64,000 nucleotides of DNA from a bacterium (GTDB lineage: Bacteria > Electryoneota > RPQS01), in contig JABWCQ010000015.1 in the NCBI GenBank assembly GCA_013360195.1, forward strand, positions 59,675 through 123,674. The letters run 5' to 3'. The translations under genes and the position numbers were made by a program. The notes beneath the pieces were generated by a model. The model worked only from the letters and a program-made list of their open reading frames with translations, searched no databases and had not been told where the DNA came from. Below are positions 8,818 to 17,706 of this stretch, in pieces; the stretch's first letter is position 1; each line of letters starts with the position of its first letter.

Positions 8818-9111
8818 TCAGGTTTCTTTGTAATCGGGAAGTTCAACCGTCTGTCCAGCAAGTTCATGCTCGCAATCACCTAAGAATTGTATCATGCCGT
8901 CAATCACAAACGAATGACAGCGCATTGGATGGTCTTGTCTGCGATAAGTCCCACCTTTAACAAGTAGTGATGGTGTGAATGTCGGCTTGTCCATTGAGCC
9001 GTTCCATATCCAGCGAGACAAATCAAACGGGTGGTCACATTGACAACCTGGACAAAAGAACACCATCGTAGATGGCCCGCCCGCGTGATTCTTGTATTCT
9101 TTAAGCTTCAT
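8818..9111 (-). CDS. DUF6527-like putative zinc-binding protein
   Basis: This 97-residue protein has FFCPGCQCDHPFDL near residue 18, then WIWNGSMDKPTFTPSLLV, RCHSFVIDGMIQFLGDCEH and a LAGQTVELP ending. This matches the remembered pattern of DUF6527, a family frequent in phages, with C-x2-C plus later Cys/His that may bind zinc. The function is unknown. Its ATG abuts the stop of the upstream hydrolase-like gene. Confidence 0.7.
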   Translation of the reverse strand: MKLKEYKNHAGGPSTMVFFCPGCQCDHPFDLSRWIWNGSMDKPTFTPSLLVKGGTYRRQDHPMRCHSFVIDGMIQFLGDCEHELAGQTVELPDYKET

Positions 9112-10667
9112 TACCTTTTGAACTTCGGCACAATCGCCGCGAGAGAGTCAATCCACGTCTGATACTGCCAGTTGAATAGAATCACTTGCTGAACTTCGTA
9201 GTCGCGGACCGCTACCGCTGCCGAATCAATGTTGTTGGTTCCAAGATAGACTGCGGCAGCCACGGAACCCGTGTCAAATCGCGCAAGCTCCGCTCGCAGC
9301 GCGTTTGGTCGCGATTCATTCCATGCAAAGCCCAGAAACGGCGTGCCATCCGTCACGCCTTCATTTTCCATACCGAATGATGCTCGCGTGAAGGTCGTGC
9401 TGTTGTGCCCGCCAAGACAGTCGTTCCAGCCCCAGGATTCTTTTCCCCAAAGTGAATAGTTGAACCACGCGGCATCCGCCACAAGCTGCGCAAACGCTTC
9501 CCCTGCGTTCGGGGCACGGTCGTACTCATGTTGTCCGAGCAGCGCAACTTCGTCCAACGAAAACCAGACGCCCGCTATCGCCGGTTCATTCTGAAATTCC
9601 TGCCAGAATAACAGCGACTGCCGCATGGCGATCCCATAAAACGCCGCGGTACAGTCCGGATTCATGGTTCGCGCAAGGTAGAATCCTGTTTGACCGTCAT
9701 GGCCATAGTACCTGTATTGCGCTTGCGCGCCCGTATAAGCCGGAGCCTCCGTCACGGTGGGTGCGCGCTCCGATAACCCGCGCACGAAAATGCGAGTCGG
9801 TGTGGAACCGGACGGCGAAAGGTAAATGAACCAGCCGGTGGAATTCTCAAGCGAATGAAACGTGAGGCTGCGTTGTCCCGGTTGCGCGGTGTATTTGGCA
9901 ACAAGTTCCTGTCCGGGAGTGTCACGAAAAAACTGGATGTTCGCGGGTGCGCCAGAAACTTCGATTTCAAGATTAAATAGCCTGCGAGTGAACTGTTCAG
10001 GCAAGTCAAAGAATAGAAATTCGCGTTGCCCGGGCAGAATGGTGTAGGCCTTCCAAAATGTTTCTGCAAGTCCGACCGGCGCGGTCGTCTCAATGAAATC
10101 GGGATAGCCGTAATGATACTTCGAGCCATTCCACACCAGCGGCCGCAATTCAAGTCCCAGCGAATCACAGAGCCTGCACATGACGTGCATCGAATCGCGC
10201 CATCGGGCGTCCGCGCGCGGGTCTCCGTTCTTGCTCCACTGGTCAAGGCCGACAATGCCATCGCATCCGGCAGCAGCGGCCTTCGTAATCAATTCACGAG
10301 TTAGTCCAGGTCTAACGCCTTCCAGCACGTTAATTCGCTCGCCGATATAATAGTGGACGGACGGTTGTGCGATTGCCGGTGTAACAAGAAGAAACGTCAA
10401 CAGCATAAACAGCGCGCCATTCTTCTGCACACGCTTAATGATTTTATGGCCGCCGCCGATACCGATGCCCAACGTAGCAAGCAGCGGCAGGATCCAGTCC
10501 CAGGGCACACACCAGCCACCGATAATCGGGATCTGCTGCGGTATGGGCAAGCAGTCAGGATACATCTGTACCAGCTGTGCGAGCTGATAGCCCAAGATTG
10601 TGCAGATGGTGCTCCAAAGCTTCTTACCATCAAGTCGTTGCCAGACCCACTGGAAGATTTTCTTCAT
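9111..10667 (-). CDS. Membrane-anchored or secreted glycoside-hydrolase-like protein with holin-like N-terminus
   Basis: This 518-residue protein looks composite. Residues 1-85 resemble a small phage membrane protein with a helix at about 57-73. A signal-peptide-like segment follows (KRVQKNG, hydrophobic core 85-97, then AIAQ). The rest looks like a beta/alpha-barrel hydrolase (VLEGVRPGLTRELITKAAAA, GLELRPLVWNG, AGVWFSLDEVALL) with a beta-sandwich insertion near residues 210-300. An internal Met88 would give a secreted form, but it has no ribosome-binding site. Its ATG overlaps the upstream XhlA-like gene by four bases. A lysis, cell-surface or host-modifying role is inference; no catalytic family could be assigned with certainty. 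Confidence 0.5.
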   Translation of the reverse strand: MKKIFQWVWQRLDGKKLWSTICTILGYQLAQLVQMYPDCLPIPQQIPIIGGWCVPWDWILPLLATLGIGIGGGHKIIKRVQKNGALFMLLTFLLVTPAIAQPSVHYYIGERINVLEGVRPGLTRELITKAAAAGCDGIVGLDQWSKNGDPRADARWRDSMHVMCRLCDSLGLELRPLVWNGSKYHYGYPDFIETTAPVGLAETFWKAYTILPGQREFLFFDLPEQFTRRLFNLEIEVSGAPANIQFFRDTPGQELVAKYTAQPGQRSLTFHSLENSTGWFIYLSPSGSTPTRIFVRGLSERAPTVTEAPAYTGAQAQYRYYGHDGQTGFYLARTMNPDCTAAFYGIAMRQSLLFWQEFQNEPAIAGVWFSLDEVALLGQHEYDRAPNAGEAFAQLVADAAWFNYSLWGKESWGWNDCLGGHNSTTFTRASFGMENEGVTDGTPFLGFAWNESRPNALRAELARFDTGSVAAAVYLGTNNIDSAAVAVRDYEVQQVILFNWQYQTWIDSLAAIVPKFKR

Positions 10668-10942
10668 TGTGGTTTTCCTTTGAATACTTCACGTTCGAGG
10701 TTTACGATTTTCTGATTGTGAACAGCAATGGTTGCGTTTGTCGCGGAGTCAGACTTATAGAGCTCGTCAATCTTGCTCATGATTCTGTCGGCGTTATCTT
10801 TCTCGCTGGCCTTTAGCTCATGCAATGAACGCGTGATTGACGTTGCCCATGCGCCGGCGAAGCCCGCGACAAGCAGGACCAGCACGCCGATTACCCACCA
10901 GAGAAGTGTCATGATTTGCTCGTAATTCTGTTCAGGGGTCAT
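10664..10942 (-). CDS. Small membrane protein with coiled coil (holin/XhlA-like)
   Basis: This 92-residue protein has one strong transmembrane helix (about residues 13-33, LLWWVIGVLVLLVAGFAGAW) followed by a charged heptad-like region to the C-terminus. That is the general plan of XhlA/holin-accessory proteins, with the polarity of helix and coil reversed. It overlaps the tail hub gene and the next gene by four bases each, at the typical place of lysis genes after the tail module. Confidence 0.55.
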   Translation of the reverse strand: MTPEQNYEQIMTLLWWVIGVLVLLVAGFAGAWATSITRSLHELKASEKDNADRIMSKIDELYKSDSATNATIAVHNQKIVNLEREVFKGKPQ

Positions 10943-13900
10943 GGTGTTCCTACTTCAAAGAATGTGCTGGTGACTTCGTTAATGTTGGGGTCGAGCTCTT
11001 GCTCAATAAGTCTGAACCGGCTGCTGTTATTGATTGACGCCGGAAGCAAATCATGAGACAGTTTCACGAGGTCCAGAGGTTCATATTGAATCATTGCCAA
11101 TCCGGTCTTTCCGGAGGGAATGTACGGACGTCTCGATAAGTGAGTCACGGCTGCTTTGAACAGCAATTCAGCGGTCGCCGCGTCCCGAATGTTCTTGGCA
11201 GTGTATTCCCAGCGGTTGACCTGTAGCGTTGAATTGTAAGCCGCCGCGCACAAATCCCAGTAATCTTCGCCGTCCGCGCTTAGATTCGTATAAGCAGAAT
11301 CGAACGCGGCGGAATCCGGATTGGTCAGGTATAGCGTTTCCTCCGGCTCACCTGTGACAACGTTGACTTTGTAATGAAGCACAAACTCATTGTACCAGTA
11401 CTTCAAGTTTCCACGCTTGACAGCAAACGAAGAGCGGTCGCCTATAAGCCGGAAATTTGAAATCGTCGGCGGGGTTTCAGCAACTTCACCGGCGTCAATG
11501 CGCGCAACGGTATCCTCGCCCAGATAATTCGTGAAGAATGCGATATGCGCTTCCTTGCACAGCTCCTTTATCATGTCCATGGAATTGCGCTGGTCAAGGT
11601 AGTCGCGTGCAAATTTCCATGCACTGCGCTTGGCCGCAACAATATCAAATCCCGCTGCGGGATAAGCCACGGATAAATCCGTTTCCTGAATCTCCGACTC
11701 AGTGAACGGAACTTTAGCGCTCGTTCCCGAAACATACCGCATGTTCGAATGATTGTTCGAAGATGCGGTATTTCCGTTTCCGGAATAATCTGTCGCGTTG
11801 AACGCGCCGCTGGGAGTGCTGCCGTCAGATTGCTCCCGTGCTGCATCGTCAAACCGCCACCATGCCTTTGTATTCCCGGGGAAATACGGTTTCGGATAAC
11901 CGGCACCGCCGTTGTATAGCTGCTTTGCCTCGCCTTCCGAAATAACCCTGTCCCAAATCCTGAGTTCGTCAAGAATCATATTCGTGCGCGTGGTCGCGCC
12001 CGCGCGCAATCCGATTCGCAATACATTCCCCGAATCTGCTACGGCCTGAACAATGCTTGAGCCGTTATCGTACGCACCATTGATGTGAATGTACCGAGTA
12101 GCGCCTGAGCCGCCTGCGGCGGTTGCAACAATGTGATACCAGACACCTGTTGACAACGTGGCGGCGGATTCCAAATAATTTGAAGTGCTTCCGTCACCGC
12201 GCCAGAATCTGATTTTGCCACCGGTGGAAACTGACAGCGCATACGGTGAAATATCACCGCCCGCGTCAATCTTTGCCACAATGAAATTCTCGCCTGCGGC
12301 AACGAATGAAATGAACTTCACCCAGCATTCGATAGATACCACGGAATCCAAGGCGAGGCTCGAATGATGTGCGACCTGAAAAAACGGCGTTGAAATCGCA
12401 GCGTCTTGGAACTGAATGGCTCCGCCGTGCTGCTTGACCGCTAACCCAAGTTCATCTGTCAACAATGACTCAATAACATACGCGGGGTTCTGAATGAGGT
12501 CGCCGGAGTTGAATGCGTTCGAATGGTCAGGAGAGTCAATCCATGGGCCGAACTCCCTGCCTTTGCCGGTCTGCATGATTTCAACAAGTTCTTCGTCATC
12601 CGGCTCATCAATGTGAACGTACACGGATTTGATGCGAAACGAACAACCGGCATCATGGCCGCCGACGTCCACGTACTTGAACTCAATTTGATACCCTGCA
12701 TACGAGCCGTTTTCAGAGCCTAATGCCGGTGAGGCAGCGGTAGCGATGTCAATGGTCACAAACGAACCATACGCCGGAACATCTGTCCACGTAATGTGAA
12801 CGGAGTTGTCTTTGGATATGCGATACTGAACCTTGTCGTCAACACGGCTAACAGCATCAATCCGGAACTTCCAATCTACGTTTGACGCAGCCTTGCCTGT
12901 ATCGCCGATGGTCGCAAGTATTTCATATGACGCAACTTCGCCATTTGCATCAAGGACCGTGTAATTTGTGTCGTCCTCGTCGACCGCGAAGTCCGGGTCT
13001 GTCGCCCCGCTTGTTGCAACAGTATCGACAACCGGAACAAGGTGAACCGTCCTGAACAGGGAATTTGAGGCCTTGAAAACTTCGTCTGCAGTAGCTCCGG
13101 AGACAACCGAACCAAATGCCGCCTGCGTGTGCCGAACGTTCGTCAATGAGTAAATCTTACGCTCGTCAATCCATCGGGTGAGCTTTCCGTCCGGAGTCGG
13201 ATAACTGCGGGAATTCATATCATGTCCGCAATAGACGGCATACGGTCTCCCGCTACCGGTGCCAACGTCACTGTACTTAAGGCCTTTTGTCAAGTAGCCT
13301 TTGAAATAGTCATGATGCACGATGGAACTTGATCCAGGCGACAGGTTGCTCGCAATACCGGACTTGTTCAATCCGTTTCCGGAATTCTCAAGCCAGTCGC
13401 CAATGAGAATCGGATAAGGCTTGTTCTCATTGGCCTTTGGTATGTCCGGGTGTTCTGCCCGCGTCATCAGTCGCTTTGGCAGCATGCGATGGCGTTTCAT
13501 CCAGCCGTCCACACAATAGAAAATCACTGCATCTTCATCCCAGTTCACGTCCTCTACAAATCCGGAAGGTGCAACCGGCAAAGCGTTCATCCATGAAGGT
13601 GCCGTTTGGTCGGTGAATATCAGCCGAATTTCCGCGCGCCGTCCGATAAATTCCTCAGCCGCCAATGAATCTGAAATCAAACCCTGGTTCAGAATCTTGA
13701 CACTCCACTTTTGCACCTGCGCTACGTTTCCGCCCTCGCTGATGTCGATCGCACGCCGGATTTTTCCTAATCCCCGTTTGGCAATCTTCGACTCAAAACT
13801 CGGCCCCGTCCAGCCGGCTACATTGGTGGAATCGCAAGGGAAAGTCGCCCAGCGGTAAAGCGCGGACGCGCTTTCAATCTCGACCAGATACTGCGTTGCG

Positions 13901-13953
13901 CGGGAGTTTGCGGCAAGGCCTGCGCTAATGTTTGCTGACAACACCTTGCTCAT
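10939..13953 (-). CDS. Tail hub/tip protein with inserted LamG-like lectin domain
   Basis: This 1004-residue structural protein follows the distal tail gene and so is most likely the tail hub or tip. The N-terminal 170 residues (RATQYLVEIES, GFVEDVNWDEDAVIFYCVDGW) and the C-terminal 270 residues look like one hub. A concanavalin/LamG-like beta-sandwich sits between them at roughly 525-735 (SLALDSVVSIECWVKF, GVWYHIVATAAGG, NMILDELRIWDRVISEGE). LamG folds bind glycans, so this is the best receptor-binding candidate in the phage. No separate tail fibre gene is visible. Confidence 0.75.
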   Translation of the reverse strand: MSKVLSANISAGLAANSRATQYLVEIESASALYRWATFPCDSTNVAGWTGPSFESKIAKRGLGKIRRAIDISEGGNVAQVQKWSVKILNQGLISDSLAAEEFIGRRAEIRLIFTDQTAPSWMNALPVAPSGFVEDVNWDEDAVIFYCVDGWMKRHRMLPKRLMTRAEHPDIPKANENKPYPILIGDWLENSGNGLNKSGIASNLSPGSSSIVHHDYFKGYLTKGLKYSDVGTGSGRPYAVYCGHDMNSRSYPTPDGKLTRWIDERKIYSLTNVRHTQAAFGSVVSGATADEVFKASNSLFRTVHLVPVVDTVATSGATDPDFAVDEDDTNYTVLDANGEVASYEILATIGDTGKAASNVDWKFRIDAVSRVDDKVQYRISKDNSVHITWTDVPAYGSFVTIDIATAASPALGSENGSYAGYQIEFKYVDVGGHDAGCSFRIKSVYVHIDEPDDEELVEIMQTGKGREFGPWIDSPDHSNAFNSGDLIQNPAYVIESLLTDELGLAVKQHGGAIQFQDAAISTPFFQVAHHSSLALDSVVSIECWVKFISFVAAGENFIVAKIDAGGDISPYALSVSTGGKIRFWRGDGSTSNYLESAATLSTGVWYHIVATAAGGSGATRYIHINGAYDNGSSIVQAVADSGNVLRIGLRAGATTRTNMILDELRIWDRVISEGEAKQLYNGGAGYPKPYFPGNTKAWWRFDDAAREQSDGSTPSGAFNATDYSGNGNTASSNNHSNMRYVSGTSAKVPFTESEIQETDLSVAYPAAGFDIVAAKRSAWKFARDYLDQRNSMDMIKELCKEAHIAFFTNYLGEDTVARIDAGEVAETPPTISNFRLIGDRSSFAVKRGNLKYWYNEFVLHYKVNVVTGEPEETLYLTNPDSAAFDSAYTNLSADGEDYWDLCAAAYNSTLQVNRWEYTAKNIRDAATAELLFKAAVTHLSRRPYIPSGKTGLAMIQYEPLDLVKLSHDLLPASINNSSRFRLIEQELDPNINEVTSTFFEVGTP

Positions 13954-14360
13954 GACGGCGCACCCGTGCCGGTGGAGCGATAGCGCACGGTGAACTTCTG
14001 CTCGTACAGGGTATTCGCATACAGGCGGTGCGGCGGGAGTTTGCCAATCAATCGTGCCGTGACGGCTGTGCCGTTTCCTACACCGAGGTCAACACTCGCG
14101 CCAGGCGTAAGCGTAAACTCGTGCTTCGAGCCTTTTACGGTGTTGATAAAGAAGTTCCGGAGAGTCGCAAGCTGGGCCTGTGTCATGCCCCGAATGTAGA
14201 ACGTGGCAACCCAGATCGTCACGTCGCGGTCATCGACTTCAAGCGTGCCGTCTTCGTACTCACCGATGTTCTGCAGCCGCTCGGGTTGAATGTCCAGAGG
14301 CAGACGCGGTTCAAGTCGTCCCGTCAGCGTGACGGTCGTTGCAGAGTATTGTAATGTCAT
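13950..14360 (-). CDS. Distal tail or minor tail protein
   Basis: This 136-residue beta-rich protein has no catalytic motif. It lies between the tape measure and the hub gene, with four-base overlaps on both sides. That is the position of distal tail proteins in siphoviruses. The segment IWVATFYIRGMTQAQLATLRNFF resembles short minor tail proteins. The assignment rests on position. Confidence 0.6.
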   Translation of the reverse strand: MTLQYSATTVTLTGRLEPRLPLDIQPERLQNIGEYEDGTLEVDDRDVTIWVATFYIRGMTQAQLATLRNFFINTVKGSKHEFTLTPGASVDLGVGNGTAVTARLIGKLPPHRLYANTLYEQKFTVRYRSTGTGAPS

Positions 14361-16582
14361 GCGGCGAAACTCATGCTGAATCTGCGTTCATCCAAGGCTC
14401 GTTCTATCGCACGTGGAAGCATCTCTTCCACGAGGTCACGAATCTCAAGCCGCTTTTCCAATGACAGACCCTGTCCGTCGATGTACAAGGCAATCGGGAC
14501 AGTCACGCTTCCGCCGACAGAGCGACCGCTGTTCATTGCCTGCAATGCGCCGTAATTCTGTTGGGCTGCGGACCTGCGGACCACAAATTCACCTGGCTCC
14601 AGCATCGCCGGAACTTTGTCTCCAAACCCAGACCCGGGGACAACACCGCCCTCGGCAAACCGCAGCCCGCGAATAGCTGCGATAATCGCAGCAACAGTAG
14701 CGGCGGCAGCCGGAATGCCAAAAGGACCAAAAGACGCATACCAAGAATAAATCTTGGTCGCGAGCTGTGTCAGATAGCCTTGATTCGTGGCAGCAGTTGC
14801 CGCTTGCTCAGTCGCCGCTGCGCCTGTTACGGCCGCCGTGCCCGCAACCGTGCTCGTGACTTTGCTTTGTGTCATCAGGATATCAGAGGCAATAGCATGC
14901 TTAACCTGCTGACTCAGCAGCTGAATGGCGAAAGAAGCACCAGCACGAACAATTGCATCTCTGCGCTGCCGGCCGGTCATTTCGATGTTCACAAGCGTAT
15001 TCGTGAACGTATCGAATCCCGCGCCGAGTATTCCCAAGTGCCCGCGCCACAACTCCTGCTCCGCAGCGTAGGCTTCTATTCGGCGCGCTCGAGCCTGCTC
15101 ATCCGCCTGCTCCTGCAGTTCGATTCCCTGAATGTAAATCTGTCCTTTCGCGCCTACGAGGTCACGATAATCCGCAAGCTCCTGTTCATGAGCATCAGGC
15201 GACGTCGTCGATACTTCTTGAGTAGGGAGGACGGCGCCGCGAGCCAAAGCCGCGGCCTCCTGATACTCAAGTCCGGCATTCATCAGGTCTCGAATAGCAG
15301 AGGCGTTGATGCTGACCTGTTCTGCGGCTACCTTGTGCGCGGCGCTGTTCTTGTTAACCTGCTGCTCTGTCATTGCCAACGGTTCTTTCGCCGCGTACAA
15401 AGACAACACGTAGTTATCCCAAGCCGCACGCTGCGCATCGGTGCCGCTACGGTAATCCGCGAACTTTCCGAAAATCTCTTCCTGCTTAATTCGCAGAGAC
15501 TGGTACGATACGCCCGTCTCTTCGGTGATTTTCTTCAGGTTGCCTTCGCTCTTGGCCGTGGCAGTCATAGCATCCGACAACTGCCACGCGACGCCCGCAA
15601 CGGCAATGATTCCGGTGGCGACCACCGTCCACGGCGAAGCCGCCAGCGCGATGGCCGCTGTCTTCAGCATGGCCATGCCCGTCACGACTTTCGGGATCAC
15701 CAGCGCAATACTGCTCGTGACCGTCAAGAATCCCGTTAAGCCGATTGCGCCCGCACCGATTGCCGCAACAACGCCCTGGTGCTCCGCCGCCCATTCACCG
15801 GTTTTCTGAACCACCGGCGTGAGGCGCTCGGCAGTCGTGCGGATAATCTCAAGAAACGGATTGCCTGCATTCTCTACAGCCGCCGCCATTTCCTGCTTGA
15901 GCTTATTGACAGCACCTGCCGTGTTATCAGCAGCAGCCGCCGCCCGGCCTTCAAATTGCGCCAATCGGTCGAAGATAACCGCAACAATGTCAGCCTGCTT
16001 CGCATTTTCACCGAGAGCGCGAACTTGCTCATCAAGCCCGGGCATGATTCGGGCGAGAGCGCCGATTTCGCCTTCCATGGCACGCGCAACAGCATCAGCA
16101 GCAGATGCCAGAGGAATTTTTCGCGCAACCGCCAGGTCAGCGACAAGGCCAAGATTGTCAATGGAACCCGCAGCGTCGCCCGTAATGTCGGTCATGCGGG
16201 CAGCAGCGTCTATGTATTCATCGTCAGCTATTCCCGTGAGCCGCTGGAGACGCATGGCCGTGTCATTCAGCTTATTCGAAAGTGCGTCAGCGTCACCACC
16301 AGCATTCTTGACGGCCGAACGGAAATTTGACATTCCCAATTCGCCCTGAGCGGCTTCACGCGCGGCAAATCCGATGCTGCCGGCCACAGCCGCGAAACCA
16401 ATGGCCGCGACATTCCGAATCTTCGCAACCGAGTCTTCCCATGAACGCGAAGCAGCAGCGGCCGTGTCTTTCGCCACCTGCTCAGCACCGGCAAGCTCAC
16501 CCTTCAATGACGCAAAGGCAGCATCAACGTCTGCCTTTGCTTTAAGAAGAATCGCCAGTTCTTTTTCGCGTACGTTACCCAC
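14357..16582 (-). CDS. Tail tape measure protein
   Basis: This 741-residue Ala-rich protein has long helical stretches, hydrophobic segments near residues 265-330 and 610-640, and a C-terminal FAEGGVVPGSGFGDKVPAML element common in tape measure proteins. It starts eight bases inside the end of the frameshifted tail chaperone, the classical order. At about 1.5 Å per residue its length predicts a tail near 110 nm (family rule of thumb). It controls tail length and may help DNA ejection. Confidence 0.9.
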   Translation of the reverse strand: MGNVREKELAILLKAKADVDAAFASLKGELAGAEQVAKDTAAAASRSWEDSVAKIRNVAAIGFAAVAGSIGFAAREAAQGELGMSNFRSAVKNAGGDADALSNKLNDTAMRLQRLTGIADDEYIDAAARMTDITGDAAGSIDNLGLVADLAVARKIPLASAADAVARAMEGEIGALARIMPGLDEQVRALGENAKQADIVAVIFDRLAQFEGRAAAAADNTAGAVNKLKQEMAAAVENAGNPFLEIIRTTAERLTPVVQKTGEWAAEHQGVVAAIGAGAIGLTGFLTVTSSIALVIPKVVTGMAMLKTAAIALAASPWTVVATGIIAVAGVAWQLSDAMTATAKSEGNLKKITEETGVSYQSLRIKQEEIFGKFADYRSGTDAQRAAWDNYVLSLYAAKEPLAMTEQQVNKNSAAHKVAAEQVSINASAIRDLMNAGLEYQEAAALARGAVLPTQEVSTTSPDAHEQELADYRDLVGAKGQIYIQGIELQEQADEQARARRIEAYAAEQELWRGHLGILGAGFDTFTNTLVNIEMTGRQRRDAIVRAGASFAIQLLSQQVKHAIASDILMTQSKVTSTVAGTAAVTGAAATEQAATAATNQGYLTQLATKIYSWYASFGPFGIPAAAATVAAIIAAIRGLRFAEGGVVPGSGFGDKVPAMLEPGEFVVRRSAAQQNYGALQAMNSGRSVGGSVTVPIALYIDGQGLSLEKRLEIRDLVEEMLPRAIERALDERRFSMSFAA

Positions 16583-17458
16583 GGTTCAATTGTTCGAATT
16601 GGTGTTGGTAGTTCATCTCATGAATCATGTAAACGCGGTCAAGCAGATTCTGAAGCTCTTCGCCGTTCATCCGGTATTCCCGCAATAACAGCACATGCTC
16701 CAGCTTGTCGATCTTCGGCAATCGCAGTTCATCACGACCGGAATATCGCAGAGCCTCAAAGTAGACGCTGATTGCCCTGTGGTCGTCCGGAGACAATTCT
16801 ATCGGCGGTTCTTGCGTGAAGTGGCAGATGCCGCTGGCTTTGCCAGTTTCTTCGTCGGGGCGGAGGCACGGCGGGAGCCGGTCACTTTCCGCGTGGTCGT
16901 TGAAGCATTTTTCGCAGTATCCCCAGCCGTATTCGAGGCTGAGCTCGACGTACTGCCGGAGCGTTGCAAAGGGTCGATACCCTGCGCCTTCATCTTCTGC
17001 GCAGTGATGTCCTTCAGGACAAGCGCAAAGAGCTGGTCGCCGAACTCGGTTTCCGCGAACGCCGCAACAGAATCGGAATTCAGCGGTGCTGTTCCTTCGG
17101 TGTTCGAGTATCCGATACCGCTCCAGCTCTGGATTGACCATAAGAGCGTGCGATTCTTGACTTCAGGCCAATCAGTCTTGCTGATTTGCTGTCCGACCAT
17201 GAGCAGGGAGTACAACCGCTTGGTCGCGGCCTCCTCATCAACGTCTCTGAACTGCCCGTCCTCAGCAATGATTTCCCGCAACAAAGTCAACAGCTGTGTC
17301 TTATCCACCGGCGCAGGACCACGGTCGTCAATTCTGCATTCACGGATAATTTCCTGATAACGCCGAGGACCGATTGGCCGGTATTTCACCTCCGCTCCGG
17401 GGAGTGGAGTGAATATCAGAACCTGCGATTCACTTACAAGCGAAATTACGTTTGACAT
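16575..17458 (-). CDS. Tail assembly chaperone, -1 frameshift product
   Basis: The long form joins residues 1-164 of the upstream frame to 130 residues read in the -1 frame from base 16,967 to the stop at 16,575, about 294 residues in all. The two frames overlap by about 340 bases and are offset exactly as a -1 shift demands. A canonical slippery heptamer lies in the overlap. The extension begins ATLRQYVELSLEYGWGYC and ends just inside the tape measure gene. This copies the lambda G/GT arrangement, in which both forms are needed for tail assembly around the tape measure. Confidence 0.75.
16799..17458 (-). CDS. Tail assembly chaperone, unshifted product
   Basis: This 219-residue protein lies between the tail tube and tape measure genes. 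Residues 1-165 look folded (VLIFTPLPGAEVKYRPIGPRRYQEII). The last 50 residues are Ser/Thr/Lys-rich and low in complexity, as expected where the coding pressure comes mainly from the overlapping frame. The start is ATG after a TCCACGGAAG-type ribosome-binding element. Confidence 0.8.
   Translation of the reverse strand: MSNVISLVSESQVLIFTPLPGAEVKYRPIGPRRYQEIIRECRIDDRGPAPVDKTQLLTLLREIIAEDGQFRDVDEEAATKRLYSLLMVGQQISKTDWPEVKNRTLLWSIQSWSGIGYSNTEGTAPLNSDSVAAFAETEFGDQLFALVLKDITAQKMKAQGIDPLQRSGSTSSSASNTAGDTAKNASTTTRKVTGSRRASAPTKKLAKPAASATSRKNRR
16967..16973 (-). promoter_or_regulatory. -1 ribosomal frameshift site
   Basis: The leftward strand reads C CCT TTG in the zero frame, a perfect X XXY YYZ heptamer. 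Ten bases downstream starts a possible stem (16,951-16,956 with 16,914-16,919) enclosing a smaller AGCC/GGCT stem. The position is in the overlap of the two tail chaperone frames. Confidence 0.75.
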
Positions 17459-17480
17459 CGTGCTTTCTTCCGTGGATTTG
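17459..17480 (-). promoter_or_regulatory. Extended ribosome-binding element (copy 1)
   Basis: The leftward strand reads AAATCCACGGAAGAAA before the ATG of the tail chaperone. It is one of at least six copies of the same leader motif in this prophage. Confidence 0.55.
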
Positions 17481-17481
17481 A

Positions 17482-17697
17482 TTACAGTTGTGATTCGTTC
17501 GCCGCGGTGTCGGCGGGCGCGTCAACCTTCGGAGCATTCCACTCGTGGAACTTCCCTTGAATGACCTTGACCTTGCTTTCGGCAGGTGCATTACCGTCGA
17601 CAATGCCGTGAATTTCTGCAAGTCGATTCGACAGCTCAGCGCGTTCTTCCGCAAGCGCGGAATTTGACTTCTGAAGTTCTTCAGCCGTGAGTTTCAT
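17482..17697 (-). CDS. Small hypothetical tail-region protein
   Basis: This 71-residue protein is not recognised. The N-terminal half is helical and charged (LTAEELQKSNSALAEERAEL, probably a short coiled coil) and the C-terminal half is disordered-looking and Ala/Asp-rich. It lies between the tail tube gene and the tail chaperone, a place where siphoviruses often carry small accessory tail genes. Confidence 0.6.
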   Translation of the reverse strand: MKLTAEELQKSNSALAEERAELSNRLAEIHGIVDGNAPAESKVKVIQGKFHEWNAPKVDAPADTAANESQL

Positions 17698-17706
17698 GGT
17701 AAATCC

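Noticed and set aside
14561..15739. Open frame of 392 codons on the plus strand
   Set aside because: It is antisense to the tape measure gene, rich in Arg and Ser, with no recognisable motif; the tape measure reading is far better supported.
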